DNA of 64,000 bases, taken from the NCBI GenBank assembly GCA_019550975.1, contig SDWH01000015.1, forward strand, positions 41,436 through 105,435, in the 5' to 3' direction. Position 1 is the stretch's first letter. Every line of letters begins with the position of its first letter. A program made the translations under genes and the position numbers. Of the stretch, positions 34,254 to 43,579 are shown piece by piece. The notes below the pieces were generated by a model, which was given only the letters and a program-made list of their open reading frames with translations, ran no database searches and had not been told where the DNA came from. This stretch comes from Bacteroidales bacterium SW299. GTDB lineage: Bacteria; Bacteroidota; Bacteroidia; Bacteroidales; Bacteroidaceae.

Positions 34254-34922
34254 TCAGTCCCTGAACAGATGCACCTTTATGCCGAACGAGAAGCGGAGGA
34301 TGTCTTTCATGCGGAGCGTGCGGTTGGTTGCCTTGCTGACCAGATACAGTTCGCAGGTGCTCACTTCGTAATAGGCGGAGATGTTCCGCAGCAGGTTGTG
34401 CGAAGGGTTGAACCCGAACCGCTGCCCGATAAAGATGTACGGGCGCAGCTTGGTGCTGAAGTTGTAGTATTTGTTGGGATATTTTCCCGGCTCTCTTTTC
34501 CAGAACTCGTCGCCCGTGATGGTGGTCACGTACAGCCCGCAATAAAACGGTTCGAGCGTCCAGCGGGGATCGAAACTGATGCTCCACGGGATGTAGTTCT
34601 GCTTTACCGTAAAAGTGAGCCTTGTTTTTTCGCCCGCATATTTCTTCGGAAGGAATCCCCAGAGAAAGTCGGTTTCCCACTGGCATCGCTTGCCGTAGTC
34701 CCATCCGGCTCCGATGGCGAACATGCCCATTCCTCCGGCATACTGGAGCGAAGCCTGGGTGGGCTTCAGGCGTTCCCAGCGTTTGTATTTCAGGTGGACG
34801 CGCTTGTCCCACCGCCGGGTCTGAACGGCCGGGGCGGGAATGGTATCTCCGGCACATACATGTACCGCAGGAGAAAGGAAAGCCGGCAGGATGCACAATA
34901 TTTTAATAGGAAACCACTTCAT
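34254..34922 (-). CDS. Hypothetical exported protein, beta-barrel-like
   Basis: 222 residues. A signal peptide (cleavage near VHVCAG) precedes a mature part rich in alternating aromatic and polar residues (LQYAGGMGMFAIGAGWDYGK, FYCGLYVTTITGDEF, RFGFNPSHNLLRNISAYYEVSTCEL) and it ends FGIKVHLFRD. This is the look of a small outer-membrane barrel, but I recognise no named family. It overlaps the end of the upstream phosphoesterase gene by 20 bp, so the two are co-expressed. It converges on the S41 gene. Confidence 0.65.
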   Translation of the reverse strand: MKWFPIKILCILPAFLSPAVHVCAGDTIPAPAVQTRRWDKRVHLKYKRWERLKPTQASLQYAGGMGMFAIGAGWDYGKRCQWETDFLWGFLPKKYAGEKTRLTFTVKQNYIPWSISFDPRWTLEPFYCGLYVTTITGDEFWKREPGKYPNKYYNFSTKLRPYIFIGQRFGFNPSHNLLRNISAYYEVSTCELYLVSKATNRTLRMKDILRFSFGIKVHLFRD

Positions 34923-35724
34923 AGGTATAATCGTTTTCGTTGATGGTAAACAGCAGGTATGAGCGTTTGTTTGCGGAGGCGCATTCGTAATACATCACGC
35001 CGTCTTCAAACAGTTCCTCGGCACTGACATTGTGCCCGTGTCCGTAAATACAGAACTGCAGTGAGGGGAAGGATGTTATCGTCTGCTCAAAGAAATGGGC
35101 CACGTTGTTGTTGAACTGCTCGGAGAAAGGGCCGGCGTGCATGGCTGCCACTGTCTTCTCTATTCCTTCCGGGAGGCTCTGCCGGTCGTTTCTGATATAC
35201 TGGAAGTCGGGTATGGCTGTGTCGTAGCCGAATTCAAGGGCATTGGTGTTGAGGCACAGGAAGTGGACATTCCCGGCGTTGAACGAGAAGTTGTTCTCTC
35301 CGAAAATCCGGTTGAACACCTCTTCGCCCGTGGCAAGGCAGTCGTGGTTTCCCAGAATGCATACATAAGGCACGCTGAGCCGGTTGAGTATGTCGCGCTG
35401 CTTCTCAAACTCCAGTTTGAGTCCGAAGTCGGACAAGTCGCCGGTATGCACCACAAAATCAAGATCTTTCTGTCCGTTGAGCGACTCTACCGCCTCTTCC
35501 GTTTCGTCATACCATCTCTGCGTGTCGCTGATGACGGCAAACGTGATGCGCTTCCGGCCTTCCAGCTCCGCTTCGATGCGCTGCATGTTCTTTGCGTTGA
35601 TGCCCGTTTCTCCGTCAATGTCGAGGTCGTAGGGATGGTATTCGATCATGTCGCATCCTCCCGACGGAAACGTCAGGCAGCAGCACAAAAGCGCAGGCAA
35701 GATGTGAGTTCTGCAATTGTTCAT
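34903..35724 (-). CDS. Calcineurin-like metallophosphoesterase lipoprotein
   Basis: 273 residues from the ATG at 35724. The signal ends in a lipobox (FPSGGC, Cys23). Metallophosphoesterase motifs follow in order: FAVISDTQRW (DxQ in place of the usual DxH), VVHTGDLSD, ILGNHDC, AAMHAGPF and IYGHGHN. It therefore binds two metals and hydrolyses a phosphoester, probably at the cell surface or in the periplasm. The gene ends inside the barrel-like gene. A four-copy 21-bp tandem repeat lies upstream of its start. Confidence 0.85.
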   Translation of the reverse strand: MNNCRTHILPALLCCCLTFPSGGCDMIEYHPYDLDIDGETGINAKNMQRIEAELEGRKRITFAVISDTQRWYDETEEAVESLNGQKDLDFVVHTGDLSDFGLKLEFEKQRDILNRLSVPYVCILGNHDCLATGEEVFNRIFGENNFSFNAGNVHFLCLNTNALEFGYDTAIPDFQYIRNDRQSLPEGIEKTVAAMHAGPFSEQFNNNVAHFFEQTITSFPSLQFCIYGHGHNVSAEELFEDGVMYYECASANKRSYLLFTINENDYTYEVVSY

Positions 35725-35786
35725 AAATAAAGGTTTGGGCGAATGTCTGCCGCACATTGTTTTCCGAAGCCTTGAAATAGTCTGTC

Positions 35787-35870
35787 TTCAGCCTGGAGCC
35801 AACCATCTTTAAGCTGGAGATGTATATCTTCAGGCTAGAGATGTGCATCTCCAGGCTGGAGATAAAGGTT
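35787..35870. repeat. Four tandem 21-bp repeats
   Basis: GCTGGAG-type cores occur at 35792, 35813, 35834 and 35855, exactly 21 bp apart, in units of the form TTCAGGCTGGAGATGTNNATC. Adjacent units also form short palindromes (ATCTCCAGGCTGGAGAT). The array lies in the 390-bp gap between the divergent phosphoesterase and flavodoxin genes. The rest of the gap holds nothing recognisable. Confidence 0.75.
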
Positions 35871-36113
35871 TTCCCCCGATTCCGGCTGTTTTCTTCTTGC
35901 TTTTTGGAGTCCGTCAGGCTGCATACACCCGCAAATGTTTATTTGTGTTGCAAATTTGAAGATAAAAAACAAAATTCAAAACATCAGAAAGACGCTAAAA
36001 GTGTTCCGTATGATTGTTTGGCGCAGAACGGAGAAAAAAAATCCCAATTTTTAGGTATTTCATATCTCGCCGCCATGCGCTTATTTTGTCGTGTCAAATC
36101 AAAAACGAGAAAA

Positions 36114-36623
36114 ATGAAAAAGACTGGTATTTTTTATGGTTCCACAACCGGAACGACAGAGTCGGTGGCCCGGTTGATTGCCGGAAAGCTGGGTATCTCG
36201 CCGGCTGATCTGCATGATGTGAGCAAAATGACCGCTGACAGGGTGGCTTCGTACGATGCGCTGATACTGGGCACTTCGACTTGGGGCGACGGCGAGCTTC
36301 AGGATGACTGGTACGACGGCATCAAGGTGCTGAAGGGTGCCGATCTGAAGGGAAAGACAATTGCCCTCTTCGGGTGCGGCGACTCTGAGTCGTATGCCGA
36401 TACGTTCTGCGACGGTATGGGCGTGCTCTACGAGGATCTGAAGGACAGCGGATGCGTCTTTATCGGCGCGGTGCCCGAGTCGGACTATACCTACAGCGCG
36501 TCTGTCGCCGTGGCCGACGGGAAGTTTGTGGGGCTGGCCATCGACGAGATGAACGAAAGCGACAAGACGGAAGCCCGTGTGGAGTCGTGGACCGAGATGC
36601 TGAAAGCTGATTTAACCGTATAA
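36114..36623 (+). CDS. Flavodoxin
   Basis: 169 residues from the ATG at 36114; the frame is open upstream but only this start gives the flavodoxin N-terminus. FMN-binding features: phosphate loop GSTTGTTESVA near residue 10, W in TSTWGDGELQDDW near 60 and FGCGDSESYADTFCDG near 90-105. It is a long-chain flavodoxin that transfers single electrons in place of ferredoxin. A DUF2023 gene follows 15 bp later in the same operon. Confidence 0.93.
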   Translation: MKKTGIFYGSTTGTTESVARLIAGKLGISPADLHDVSKMTADRVASYDALILGTSTWGDGELQDDWYDGIKVLKGADLKGKTIALFGCGDSESYADTFCDGMGVLYEDLKDSGCVFIGAVPESDYTYSASVAVADGKFVGLAIDEMNESDKTEARVESWTEMLKADLTV

Positions 36624-36638
36624 AGACATAGCCTGCTT

Positions 36639-37010
36639 ATGATTGCTCCCGATATCAATCCGATAGAACTCAAGGTGTTCTTGAACCATATTTATGAACT
36701 GAAGAAAGGTGTGCGCCAGATGGTGCTTTATACCACGAACAAGAAATACGAAGCTTTTGCCGTGAAGCGGCTGAAGAGCCAGCGCATCCGTTTTGTGATT
36801 CAGGAGGTGGACAGTGAACGCATCAACCTGTTTTTCGGGAAGGCGGAGTGCATTGAGGCAATCCGTGTGATGGTGAAACGTCCGCTCAACGAGCTGACGC
36901 CTGAGGAGGATTTTATTCTGGGAGCGATGCTCGGATACGATATCTGCGCGCAGTGCAAGCGGTATTGCGACCGCAAGTCGCGCAAGAACTGCGTGATGAA
37001 AAACAACTGA
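36639..37010 (+). CDS. DUF2023 family protein with Cys-rich tail
   Basis: 123 residues. The family core includes FLNHIYELKKGVRQMVLYT and INLFFGKAECIEAI; the C-terminus carries CAQCKRYCDRKSRKNC, four cysteines that could bind metal or an Fe-S cluster. No signal peptide. It follows flavodoxin directly, a pairing I have seen repeatedly in Bacteroidales, so a role as flavodoxin partner or regulator is plausible. No biochemical function is known to me. Confidence 0.8.
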   Translation: MIAPDINPIELKVFLNHIYELKKGVRQMVLYTTNKKYEAFAVKRLKSQRIRFVIQEVDSERINLFFGKAECIEAIRVMVKRPLNELTPEEDFILGAMLGYDICAQCKRYCDRKSRKNCVMKNN

Positions 37011-37099
37011 GTAACTGTTTCGAATCTCTACATTTTTTCTGTTCGTTCATTGTTCTCGGACAACGGACAAACGTTTTTAATCAGGTTCTCTTTTTCTGC

Positions 37100-37134
37100 G
37101 GAGGCATGGCGGGCTTTCCTCCCGCTGTGCCTCC
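37100..37134. terminator. Bidirectional terminator between DUF2023 and the pyridoxal-type kinase
   Basis: Arms GGAGGCA/TGCCTCC and GCGGG/CCCGC form a 12-pair stem with a TG/TG interior loop and a 7-nt terminal loop. T runs lie on both sides on the relevant strands, which suits two converging genes. Confidence 0.7.
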
Positions 37135-37149
37135 CGCTTTTGCACTTGT

Positions 37150-38157
37150 CTATTCCAGCAGTTCGTAGCTGCTCACCTGGATAGGCATGTCAAGGTTGTG
37201 CAGCACCTTTTCGAGCATGATTCCCTCCAGGTTGTTGTATTCGTAGCCGAAGGTGGCGCGTATGCCCTGCAGAATGAATTGGGTGGCGCGGTCGAGCGCG
37301 ATGGGCAGACTGTCGCCCTGCATCAGCGATCCGGTGATGACGCTGGTAAACGTGTCGCCCGTGCCGGGATAGTGTGCGGGCAGGTAAGGGCAGGTAACCT
37401 TCCAGTAGCGGTTCCCGAACCGGTTGTATGCATAGACCGAGGTGGAGTGGGGGTCGTCCTTGACCGGCACGCTGGTTACGATGACGATGCTCGGTCCCTT
37501 GTCAGACAGAGCCTTGAGCGCAGCCTTCAGTTCCGCGTCGGTCATGCACTCCTGATAAGGCATGTCGAGCAGGCGGAACAGCTCCGTCATGTTCGGCGTG
37601 ATGATGTCTGCCAGGCAGATCAGCTTCTTCATTTCGGTAACCATGTCTTCGGTGATCCCCTTGTAAAGGCTTCCGTTGTCCCCCATGACAGGGTCTACGA
37701 CAACGAGGTCGGTAGGCCGCCGGAATCTTCTGATAAAGTCCTCCACAATCTGAGCCTGTTTCGGCGATCCGAGGTATCCCGAATAGAAAGCGTCGAAGCG
37801 CATGTCCAGTTCCTCCCATTTTTCGATGATCCGCTTCATTTCGTCGGTAAGGTCGAGGAACGAGTAGACAGGATACTGGGTGTGGTTTGAAAGGATGGCG
37901 GTGGGCAGGGGACACACCTGCAGTCCCATGGACGAAAGAATGGGTATCACAGCCATCAGCGATACCCGTCCCATTCCGGAAAGGTCGTGTACGGCCACCA
38001 CTCTTTTTCCGTGGTTGTGGAAGAGCCGTTCGCAGGGAGTGCTGTCCGGCTGCGTGCGTGCGGCAGTCTTCTTCCGCTTGTATTTGTTCTCTTTTTCCCA
38101 GGCAGCCTTGCGCGCCTCGTATGCCTCGTATTGCTTTTCGATATAGTTGTCGGCCAT
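37150..38157 (-). CDS. Pyridoxal/pyridoxamine kinase (PfkB/ribokinase-like)
   Basis: 335 residues from the ATG at 38157. The kinase starts near residue 50 (VVAVHDLSGMGRVSL) and has VVDPVMGDNG, a DIITPNMTELFRLL motif and the anion-hole/catalytic Asp motif YPGTGDTFTSVI near 270. It would phosphorylate B6 vitamers for PLP salvage. The roughly 50-residue basic N-terminal extension (EKQYEAYEARKAAWEKENKYKRKK) is not part of the usual family and may be a regulatory or unstructured tail. Family distinction between PdxK and PdxY is not attempted. Confidence 0.82.
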   Translation of the reverse strand: MADNYIEKQYEAYEARKAAWEKENKYKRKKTAARTQPDSTPCERLFHNHGKRVVAVHDLSGMGRVSLMAVIPILSSMGLQVCPLPTAILSNHTQYPVYSFLDLTDEMKRIIEKWEELDMRFDAFYSGYLGSPKQAQIVEDFIRRFRRPTDLVVVDPVMGDNGSLYKGITEDMVTEMKKLICLADIITPNMTELFRLLDMPYQECMTDAELKAALKALSDKGPSIVIVTSVPVKDDPHSTSVYAYNRFGNRYWKVTCPYLPAHYPGTGDTFTSVITGSLMQGDSLPIALDRATQFILQGIRATFGYEYNNLEGIMLEKVLHNLDMPIQVSSYELLE

Positions 38158-38605
38158 GATGGTATATATTTGTAACAGTTTTTGCAAAGGACGTTACTTT
38201 TGGCGAATTGGGCAAACTTTTCGTCGTAAATCTGTATGGGGAATATGCCTCCTTGAAACCAAGAGCGGCAGAAGTATGGTTATAGGGTACTGATACAGTT
38301 CCTGCCGGTCAGTGTCCGATTGTGCTTTGTGCGAAAAGTATTGATAAAAATGTTGTAGCAGTTTTGATAATTTAACGGATGGCTGGTCTTATTTCTGGTT
38401 GTTGATTTGTAAATTTGCAATGCAAAATCGGACATCCGATAAGGGAATTACATTACCTTGGCAATTCGATATGTGATAAATGAGTTTATCCGATGTATTG
38501 AAAGTAATGGGACGGCTCTTTCCCTTAAAGACATAATTATTGCTGTATCCCGTCTGCAGAATTTTGATTACCGACAATCAAATTCAACATTAAACAGTAA
38601 TAATT
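38158..38605. other. Gene-less stretch with the promoter of the large lipoprotein
   Basis: A TAAATTTG -7 element at 38410-38417 faces the lipoprotein gene and would give a leader of about 190 nt. No gene or strong hairpin is visible in the rest. Confidence 0.4.
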
Positions 38606-40204
38606 ATGAAAAAGTATTGTAAAATTCCGTTTCTGGTACTGTTGGCCGTGTTGACAGTTCCGTGTTTCTTTTCTTGTAGTGACGACACTGAAGATGTCGT
38701 TGTCAATATGAATCCTCCCCAGTACGAATCTGTCAGCGGGAAATATGAAATCACAGACAGTTCTTCTCCGTATGCAAGCATTGAGCTTGGGGCAAGCGGT
38801 GACTATGTCGTCATCAAACGCAGCGGCGGTTATGCTGTTTCTTCATTGCAAAAAGGAAATCTTTTTTCCCGGAAGGCCCCGGCAAGCAGGGCTGTGGCGT
38901 ATGACAACGTAGTCTATGGCACTTATATCCAAATCGACGATGAAACTTTCAATTTGGAGGGATTCGGTGTCATACAACTGAAATCAAACGGTGGCCAGGG
39001 AATTACAGATGTAATAATCAAACCGAATGGTGGAAACGAGATGACCTTTGCCGTAAAAAAGGCCGCAACGATGGGTGATGATGACTTGACTAATGCTTTG
39101 TGCCGTACGTGGAAGGTGACGAATATACATGAGAGAGGATATGATTCGTACGATGGGGAATACGACGATACTTATACTCCTGATGAATATTACGGTGCGA
39201 TATCGGAAGTTATGTTTTCTAAGTCGGGTACGTTTCTCAGTTTTTATAATGACAATGAAATAGAAGCTCATTTCTGGAAATGGGAGAACCAAGGCGAACG
39301 CCAGATCCGCTATTCATGGGATAACGTATGGAACAATGATGATGAAGAGGGCAATTTCACTGTAAACTTTTCGTCTGACAACAGACTTACCATTCATGAG
39401 TATTATAGGGATTATGAAACTGGTGAATGGTACGAATCCACGGTGGAACTGGTCGAGAAGAATCCGTCAGGAAGCGACGGGGATGAAGGAGATGTAACTG
39501 TTCCAACAGACAGGACTCCGGTTGAAAGGGTATTTACGGGGAAACTGGTAAGTGAAGTGGATGACCACGGATTGGACAAGTTCGTCTATGAGAACGGTTT
39601 CCTTACTCAAGTGGATGACGGTGACGGATATAAGATAACATTCGAATATTACTATCTTGATCCAGACAAGCAGACTTCAGATCCTGATGTAAGATATACA
39701 AGAGAACGTGCTGATGGAAGTGTGTCCTATATTTATGACGTGTGGCTGAACGAATTGGGATTTGCCAGACGCATTGATTCAAAACATAATGATGAATATG
39801 GCGGTTTTGAATTCCAATCCACTTGTGAGTATGATGAGGAAGGGCATCTCGTTTATATGAACGAAGGTCGGGAAGAAAGAGAATACTCTCTCGTTTGGAC
39901 TGATGGAGATATAAGTCACATAGACATACAAGGTAGCCATTCTCAATCTACTGATTTTAGTTATTTTGAAACTCTTAATGACAATAACCTGATGTTCTTT
40001 TACGACATTTATGATATGGATATAGAAGAACTGAAATATCTTTATTGGGCAGGGCTGCTTGGCGTATCTCCAAAACATTTAGTAACGATGTCAAATAGCG
40101 ATGATGAACATTATCAATTTGAATGGGAATCCGATAAAGTCTTGTACAGGTCTGACGGTGGGAATTCCTGGACTGATTTAATACATTTTACGTTTGCGGA
40201 TTAA
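38606..40204 (+). CDS. Large surface lipoprotein of unknown function
   Basis: 532 residues. The signal peptide ends in a lipobox (VPCFFSCSDD; Cys24) followed by acidic residues, the Bacteroidetes surface-export pattern. The N-terminal half is beta-rich; the C-terminal part (from about 300) has DUF4595-like repeats: FVYENGFLTQVDDGDGY, FEFQSTCEYDEEGHLVY, YSLVWTDGDISHI. The gene stands alone. The role is unknown; adhesion or glycan binding would fit but is a guess. Confidence 0.7.
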   Translation: MKKYCKIPFLVLLAVLTVPCFFSCSDDTEDVVVNMNPPQYESVSGKYEITDSSSPYASIELGASGDYVVIKRSGGYAVSSLQKGNLFSRKAPASRAVAYDNVVYGTYIQIDDETFNLEGFGVIQLKSNGGQGITDVIIKPNGGNEMTFAVKKAATMGDDDLTNALCRTWKVTNIHERGYDSYDGEYDDTYTPDEYYGAISEVMFSKSGTFLSFYNDNEIEAHFWKWENQGERQIRYSWDNVWNNDDEEGNFTVNFSSDNRLTIHEYYRDYETGEWYESTVELVEKNPSGSDGDEGDVTVPTDRTPVERVFTGKLVSEVDDHGLDKFVYENGFLTQVDDGDGYKITFEYYYLDPDKQTSDPDVRYTRERADGSVSYIYDVWLNELGFARRIDSKHNDEYGGFEFQSTCEYDEEGHLVYMNEGREEREYSLVWTDGDISHIDIQGSHSQSTDFSYFETLNDNNLMFFYDIYDMDIEELKYLYWAGLLGVSPKHLVTMSNSDDEHYQFEWESDKVLYRSDGGNSWTDLIHFTFAD

Positions 40205-40417
40205 GACGGTGTGATCGTTTTGCTTTCTTGAAAACGGCTTTTTCCGATGTTGGAAAGGGAGGGGTGCGTATTGTCCACCCTCTATATCGGGCCGAAAGAT
40301 TTTAAATGGAAAAGTCATATCAAAAAAGGGAAGAAAATTTGCAAATGCCGAATCTTTGACCCAACTTTGCGCCGACATAACGGAGATGCGTTTTGTAATC
40401 CTCATCGGAGGCTGGAA

Positions 40418-40463
40418 ATGCCGGATAAGATGACTGGGTAAAACCAATCAGCTTGTCCGGCAT
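40418..40463. terminator. Long hairpin before the MATE gene
   Basis: Outer arms ATGCCGGA/TCCGGCAT and inner arms TGACTGG/CCAATCA form an extended stem that ends 47 bp before the MATE start. The T tract is weak, so it could be the lipoprotein terminator or a leader element of the transporter gene. The preceding 40205-40417 shows no gene. Confidence 0.5.
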
Positions 40464-40510
40464 TTCTTGTGTGTCCGGTGTGGAGAACGCTTGCACAAAA
40501 TGAAAAGAAT

Positions 40511-41863
40511 ATGACAAAAGAACTTGATCTGACTCGGGGAAGCGTGCCGAAGGTGCTGCTTCAGTTTGCTGTCCCTTACCTGCTTGCCAATGTGCTGCAG
40601 GCGCTTTATGGAGGAGCCGACCTGTTTGTGGTCGGACAGTTTGACGATGCCGCCAGCGTGGCGGGAGTGGCTGTGGGAAGCCAGGTGATGCAGACCGTTA
40701 CGGGCATCATTCTCGGTCTGACCACCGGCATTACGGTGCTTATCGGGATTGCCACGGGCGCGCGCAACAGCAAGGAACTGGCTGCCATTATCGGATCGTC
40801 TGTGTGGCTTTTTGCCATTGTGGGTGCCGCGTTGACTTTGCCGATGGCCGTTTTTCATAATCCGATAGCCGAGCTGATGCACACGCCGGCTGAGGCCATG
40901 CGCGATACGGAGCATTACTTGCTGATCTGTTCGCTGGGCATTCCCTTTATCATCGGCTACAATGTGGTGTGCGGCATTTTGCGCGGGCTGGGCGACTCGC
41001 GTACGCCGCTTTATTTTGTGGCTTTGGCCTGTGTCATCAATATTGTGCTCGACTTTGTGCTGGTTGGCGGATGCGGGATGCGTGCTGCGGGTGCCGCCAT
41101 CGCCACTGTCGCTTCGCAAGGCATCAGCTTTGCCGCCGCGCTCTGGTTTCTTCACCGCCGCGGATTTCATTTCGAGTTTACCCGCCGTGACATCCGGATG
41201 AACGGCTATTTTTCCCGCCGCGTGCTTAAGCTCGGCGCTCCCATTGCCTTGCAGGATGCGCTGATCAACGTGTCGTTCCTGCTCATAACCGTGATAGTCA
41301 ATCAGATGGGAGTGATAGCTTCGGCCGCTCTCGGAGTGGTAGAGAAGATCATTGTTTTCGCCATGCTTCCTCCGATGGCTGTTTCTTCTGCCGTGGCTGC
41401 CATGACAGCGCAGAACTACGGTGCCGGACTCAGAGAGCGCATGAACCGTTGCCTGATGTCGGGCATCGGGATGTCGCTGGTGTTCGGAGTGTCGGTATGC
41501 GTCTATTCTCAGTTCCTTCCGGATACACTTACGGGCATTTTCACCCGTGATGCGGAAGTCATTGCGATGGCATCCGGGTATCTTCGCGGCTACAGCATCG
41601 ACTGTGTGATGGTGAGCTTCATATTCTGCATCAATTCCTACTTCAGCGGCCAGGGAAATTCCTGGTTCCCGATGGTGCACAGTCTGATTGCTACCTTCCT
41701 GTTCCGTATTCCGTTGTCGTGGGCGTTCAGCCACATTGGCCCGGGTTCTCTTGTGTGGATGGGGTTTGCGCCTCCTCTTTCCACCTCGGTTTCGCTGGTC
41801 ATCTGTCTGTGGTATATCCGGCGTTGCAACAGGCAATATAAGGCCGGTATGCTGGCAGGGTGA
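40511..41863 (+). CDS. MATE family efflux transporter
   Basis: 450 residues from the ATG at 40511 with twelve predicted membrane helices in two similar halves. The start of each half carries the MATE pattern (VPYLLANVLQALYGGADLFVVGQF; APIALQDALINVSFLLITVIVNQMG). It exports cationic drugs or metabolites using a sodium or proton gradient. It stands alone between a hairpin and the helicase promoter; the substrate is not evident. Confidence 0.9.
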   Translation: MTKELDLTRGSVPKVLLQFAVPYLLANVLQALYGGADLFVVGQFDDAASVAGVAVGSQVMQTVTGIILGLTTGITVLIGIATGARNSKELAAIIGSSVWLFAIVGAALTLPMAVFHNPIAELMHTPAEAMRDTEHYLLICSLGIPFIIGYNVVCGILRGLGDSRTPLYFVALACVINIVLDFVLVGGCGMRAAGAAIATVASQGISFAAALWFLHRRGFHFEFTRRDIRMNGYFSRRVLKLGAPIALQDALINVSFLLITVIVNQMGVIASAALGVVEKIIVFAMLPPMAVSSAVAAMTAQNYGAGLRERMNRCLMSGIGMSLVFGVSVCVYSQFLPDTLTGIFTRDAEVIAMASGYLRGYSIDCVMVSFIFCINSYFSGQGNSWFPMVHSLIATFLFRIPLSWAFSHIGPGSLVWMGFAPPLSTSVSLVICLWYIRRCNRQYKAGMLAG

Positions 41864-41929
41864 TCGGAGGCTGTCCGGCTTTTCGGGCTGGCGGTTGCTC
41901 CAGTCCCGCTTCCGGTTAGTGGGCTGCGA

Positions 41930-41960
41930 TTGGAAGCAACTGCTTTTTTCGCTATCTTTG
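41930..41960 (+). promoter_or_regulatory. Promoter of the DEAD-box helicase gene
   Basis: TTGG at 41930-41933 and TATCTTTG at 41953-41960 are 19 bp apart; the ATG follows at 41999. Confidence 0.6.
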
Positions 41961-41998
41961 CTCCCGGATTTGAATTGAATCACTTGAAATTTTATCGT

Positions 41999-43321
41999 AT
42001 GGACATACAGAATATTTTGTTGAATTTGAAGATAGAAAGTCTTAATGCCATGCAGCAGTCAATGGCTGAGGCTTATGTGAAGAATGACTCTGACCTCATC
42101 CTGCTGTCGCCTACGGGGTCGGGAAAGACGCTGGCCTATCTCATTCCCCTGGTCATGTCGCTTCGCCAGGATGTCAGAGGCGTGCAGGCGGTAGTGATGG
42201 TTCCTTCGCGCGAGCTTGCCTTGCAGATCGAGCAGGTGTTCAAGTCGATGGGAGCCGGCCTGGCCGTGATGAGCTGCTACGGCGGACGTCCTGCGATGGA
42301 CGAGCACCGGACGATGCAGAGCCTGGAACCGTCGGTGATTGTGGGTACGCCCGGACGGATGAACGATCATCTGACGAAAAAGAACTTTGATGCCGCAGCC
42401 GTGCGTACCTTGGTTATCGATGAGTTCGACAAGTGCCTGGAGTTCGGCTTCCAGGACGAGATGGCCGAAGTGATAGGCAAGCTGCCCTCGCTCCGCCGCC
42501 GTGTACTTCTTTCGGCTACGGATTCGGAAGAGATTCCCGCCTTTACCGGCATCCGCCGCGCGGTGCGGCTGAACTTCCTTGACGGTGACACGCCGGGTGC
42601 TTCCGGCCGCCTCCATATATATAAGGTAATGTCGCCGATAAAAGACAAGCTCGAAACGCTTGGCAAACTGCTGTGCTGTCTGGGACAAGAGCCTACGCTT
42701 GTGTTCTGCAATTACCGTGAGAGTGTGGACCGCGTGGGGCAGTTCCTTCGCTCGCAGAAGATCGAGTGCGGAGTTTTTCACGGTGGAATGGAGCAGGAAA
42801 CCCGCGAGCGCGCCCTTTACAAGTTCCGCAACGGAAGCTGCCACGTGTTCATATCGACCGATCTGGCAGCGCGCGGACTTGACATTCCGACTATCCGGAA
42901 TGTGGTGCATTACCATTTGCCCGTCAATGAAGAAGGGTTCATCCATCGCAACGGACGTACAGCCCGCTGGGAAGCCGATGGAAACGCCTTTATCATTCTT
43001 CATCCGGAAGAAACGCTTCCGGAGTATGTCAAGCCCGATCCTGAAAGCTTCGTTTTTCCGGAAAAGATACCCGCTCCCTCACTTTCACGGTTTGTGACTC
43101 TTTACTTCGGAAAGGGCAAGAAAGACAAGATAAACAAGATCGATATAGTCGGATTCCTGTCGAAGAAAGGCAACCTGAAAAAAGACGAAATCGGTCAGGT
43201 GGACGTGAAGGACCATTACGCTTATGCGGCTGTTGCGAGAGAGAAAGCCAAACAAGTGTTAAAATTGGTGCAGAATGAAAAGATTAAAGGGGTAAAAGCT
43301 TTGATAGAACTGGCAAAATGA
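41999..43321 (+). CDS. DEAD-box RNA helicase, DbpA-like
   Basis: 440 residues. Helicase motifs appear in order: Q-motif region, SPTGSGKT (I), PSRELALQ (Ia), GTPGRM (Ib), VIDEFDK (II, DEFD instead of DEAD), SATDS (III), FCNYRES (IV), ISTDLAARGLDIP (V) and HRNGRTAR (VI). The C-terminal 75 residues match the DbpA RNA-binding domain (YFGKGKKDKINKIDIVGFL, then KDHYAYAAV and KIKGVKAL), which in E. coli recognises hairpin 92 of 23S rRNA. A role in large-subunit assembly is therefore likely. Confidence 0.88.
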   Translation: MDIQNILLNLKIESLNAMQQSMAEAYVKNDSDLILLSPTGSGKTLAYLIPLVMSLRQDVRGVQAVVMVPSRELALQIEQVFKSMGAGLAVMSCYGGRPAMDEHRTMQSLEPSVIVGTPGRMNDHLTKKNFDAAAVRTLVIDEFDKCLEFGFQDEMAEVIGKLPSLRRRVLLSATDSEEIPAFTGIRRAVRLNFLDGDTPGASGRLHIYKVMSPIKDKLETLGKLLCCLGQEPTLVFCNYRESVDRVGQFLRSQKIECGVFHGGMEQETRERALYKFRNGSCHVFISTDLAARGLDIPTIRNVVHYHLPVNEEGFIHRNGRTARWEADGNAFIILHPEETLPEYVKPDPESFVFPEKIPAPSLSRFVTLYFGKGKKDKINKIDIVGFLSKKGNLKKDEIGQVDVKDHYAYAAVAREKAKQVLKLVQNEKIKGVKALIELAK

Positions 43322-43345
43322 TAACTTTGTGTCAGATATGAGAAT

Positions 43346-43363
43346 CGGGGGAAGCGTCCCCCG
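43346..43363 (+). terminator. Terminator after the helicase gene
   Basis: A perfect 7-bp stem CGGGGGA/TCCCCCG with loop AGCG is followed by TTCATTTT. Confidence 0.75.
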
Positions 43364-43498
43364 TTCATTTTGCTATGTATTGTTCGGCACAGACTGCATA
43401 GTATAGATTGAAGTGTGTCAATAAGTAAGCAAAAACACGTTTCGGTTGGTATTTTGAAAGAAAATCTTTCATCTCCATGTAAAATTATTATCGTTTCT

Positions 43499-43529
43499 TT
43501 TGGTTTTCTAAAATAAATCGCTAAATTCG
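43499..43529 (+). promoter_or_regulatory. Promoter of serC
   Basis: TTTG at 43499-43502 and TAAATTCG at 43522-43529 (one mismatch to the -7 consensus) are 19 bp apart, upstream of the serC ATG at 43580. Confidence 0.5.
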
Positions 43530-43579
43530 CAAATGTGAGTTAGATGAAAATGATTGTCAAACCAATAAACAAACTACCA

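Noticed and set aside
40448..41983. 511-codon His/Arg-rich frame opposite the MATE gene
   Set aside because: Composition is typical of an antisense shadow and the plus-strand MATE protein is unambiguous.
42400..42440. DEFD in motif II of the helicase as an inactivating change
   Set aside because: The Walker B acidic pair is kept and the other motifs are intact; third-position variation is tolerated in the family.
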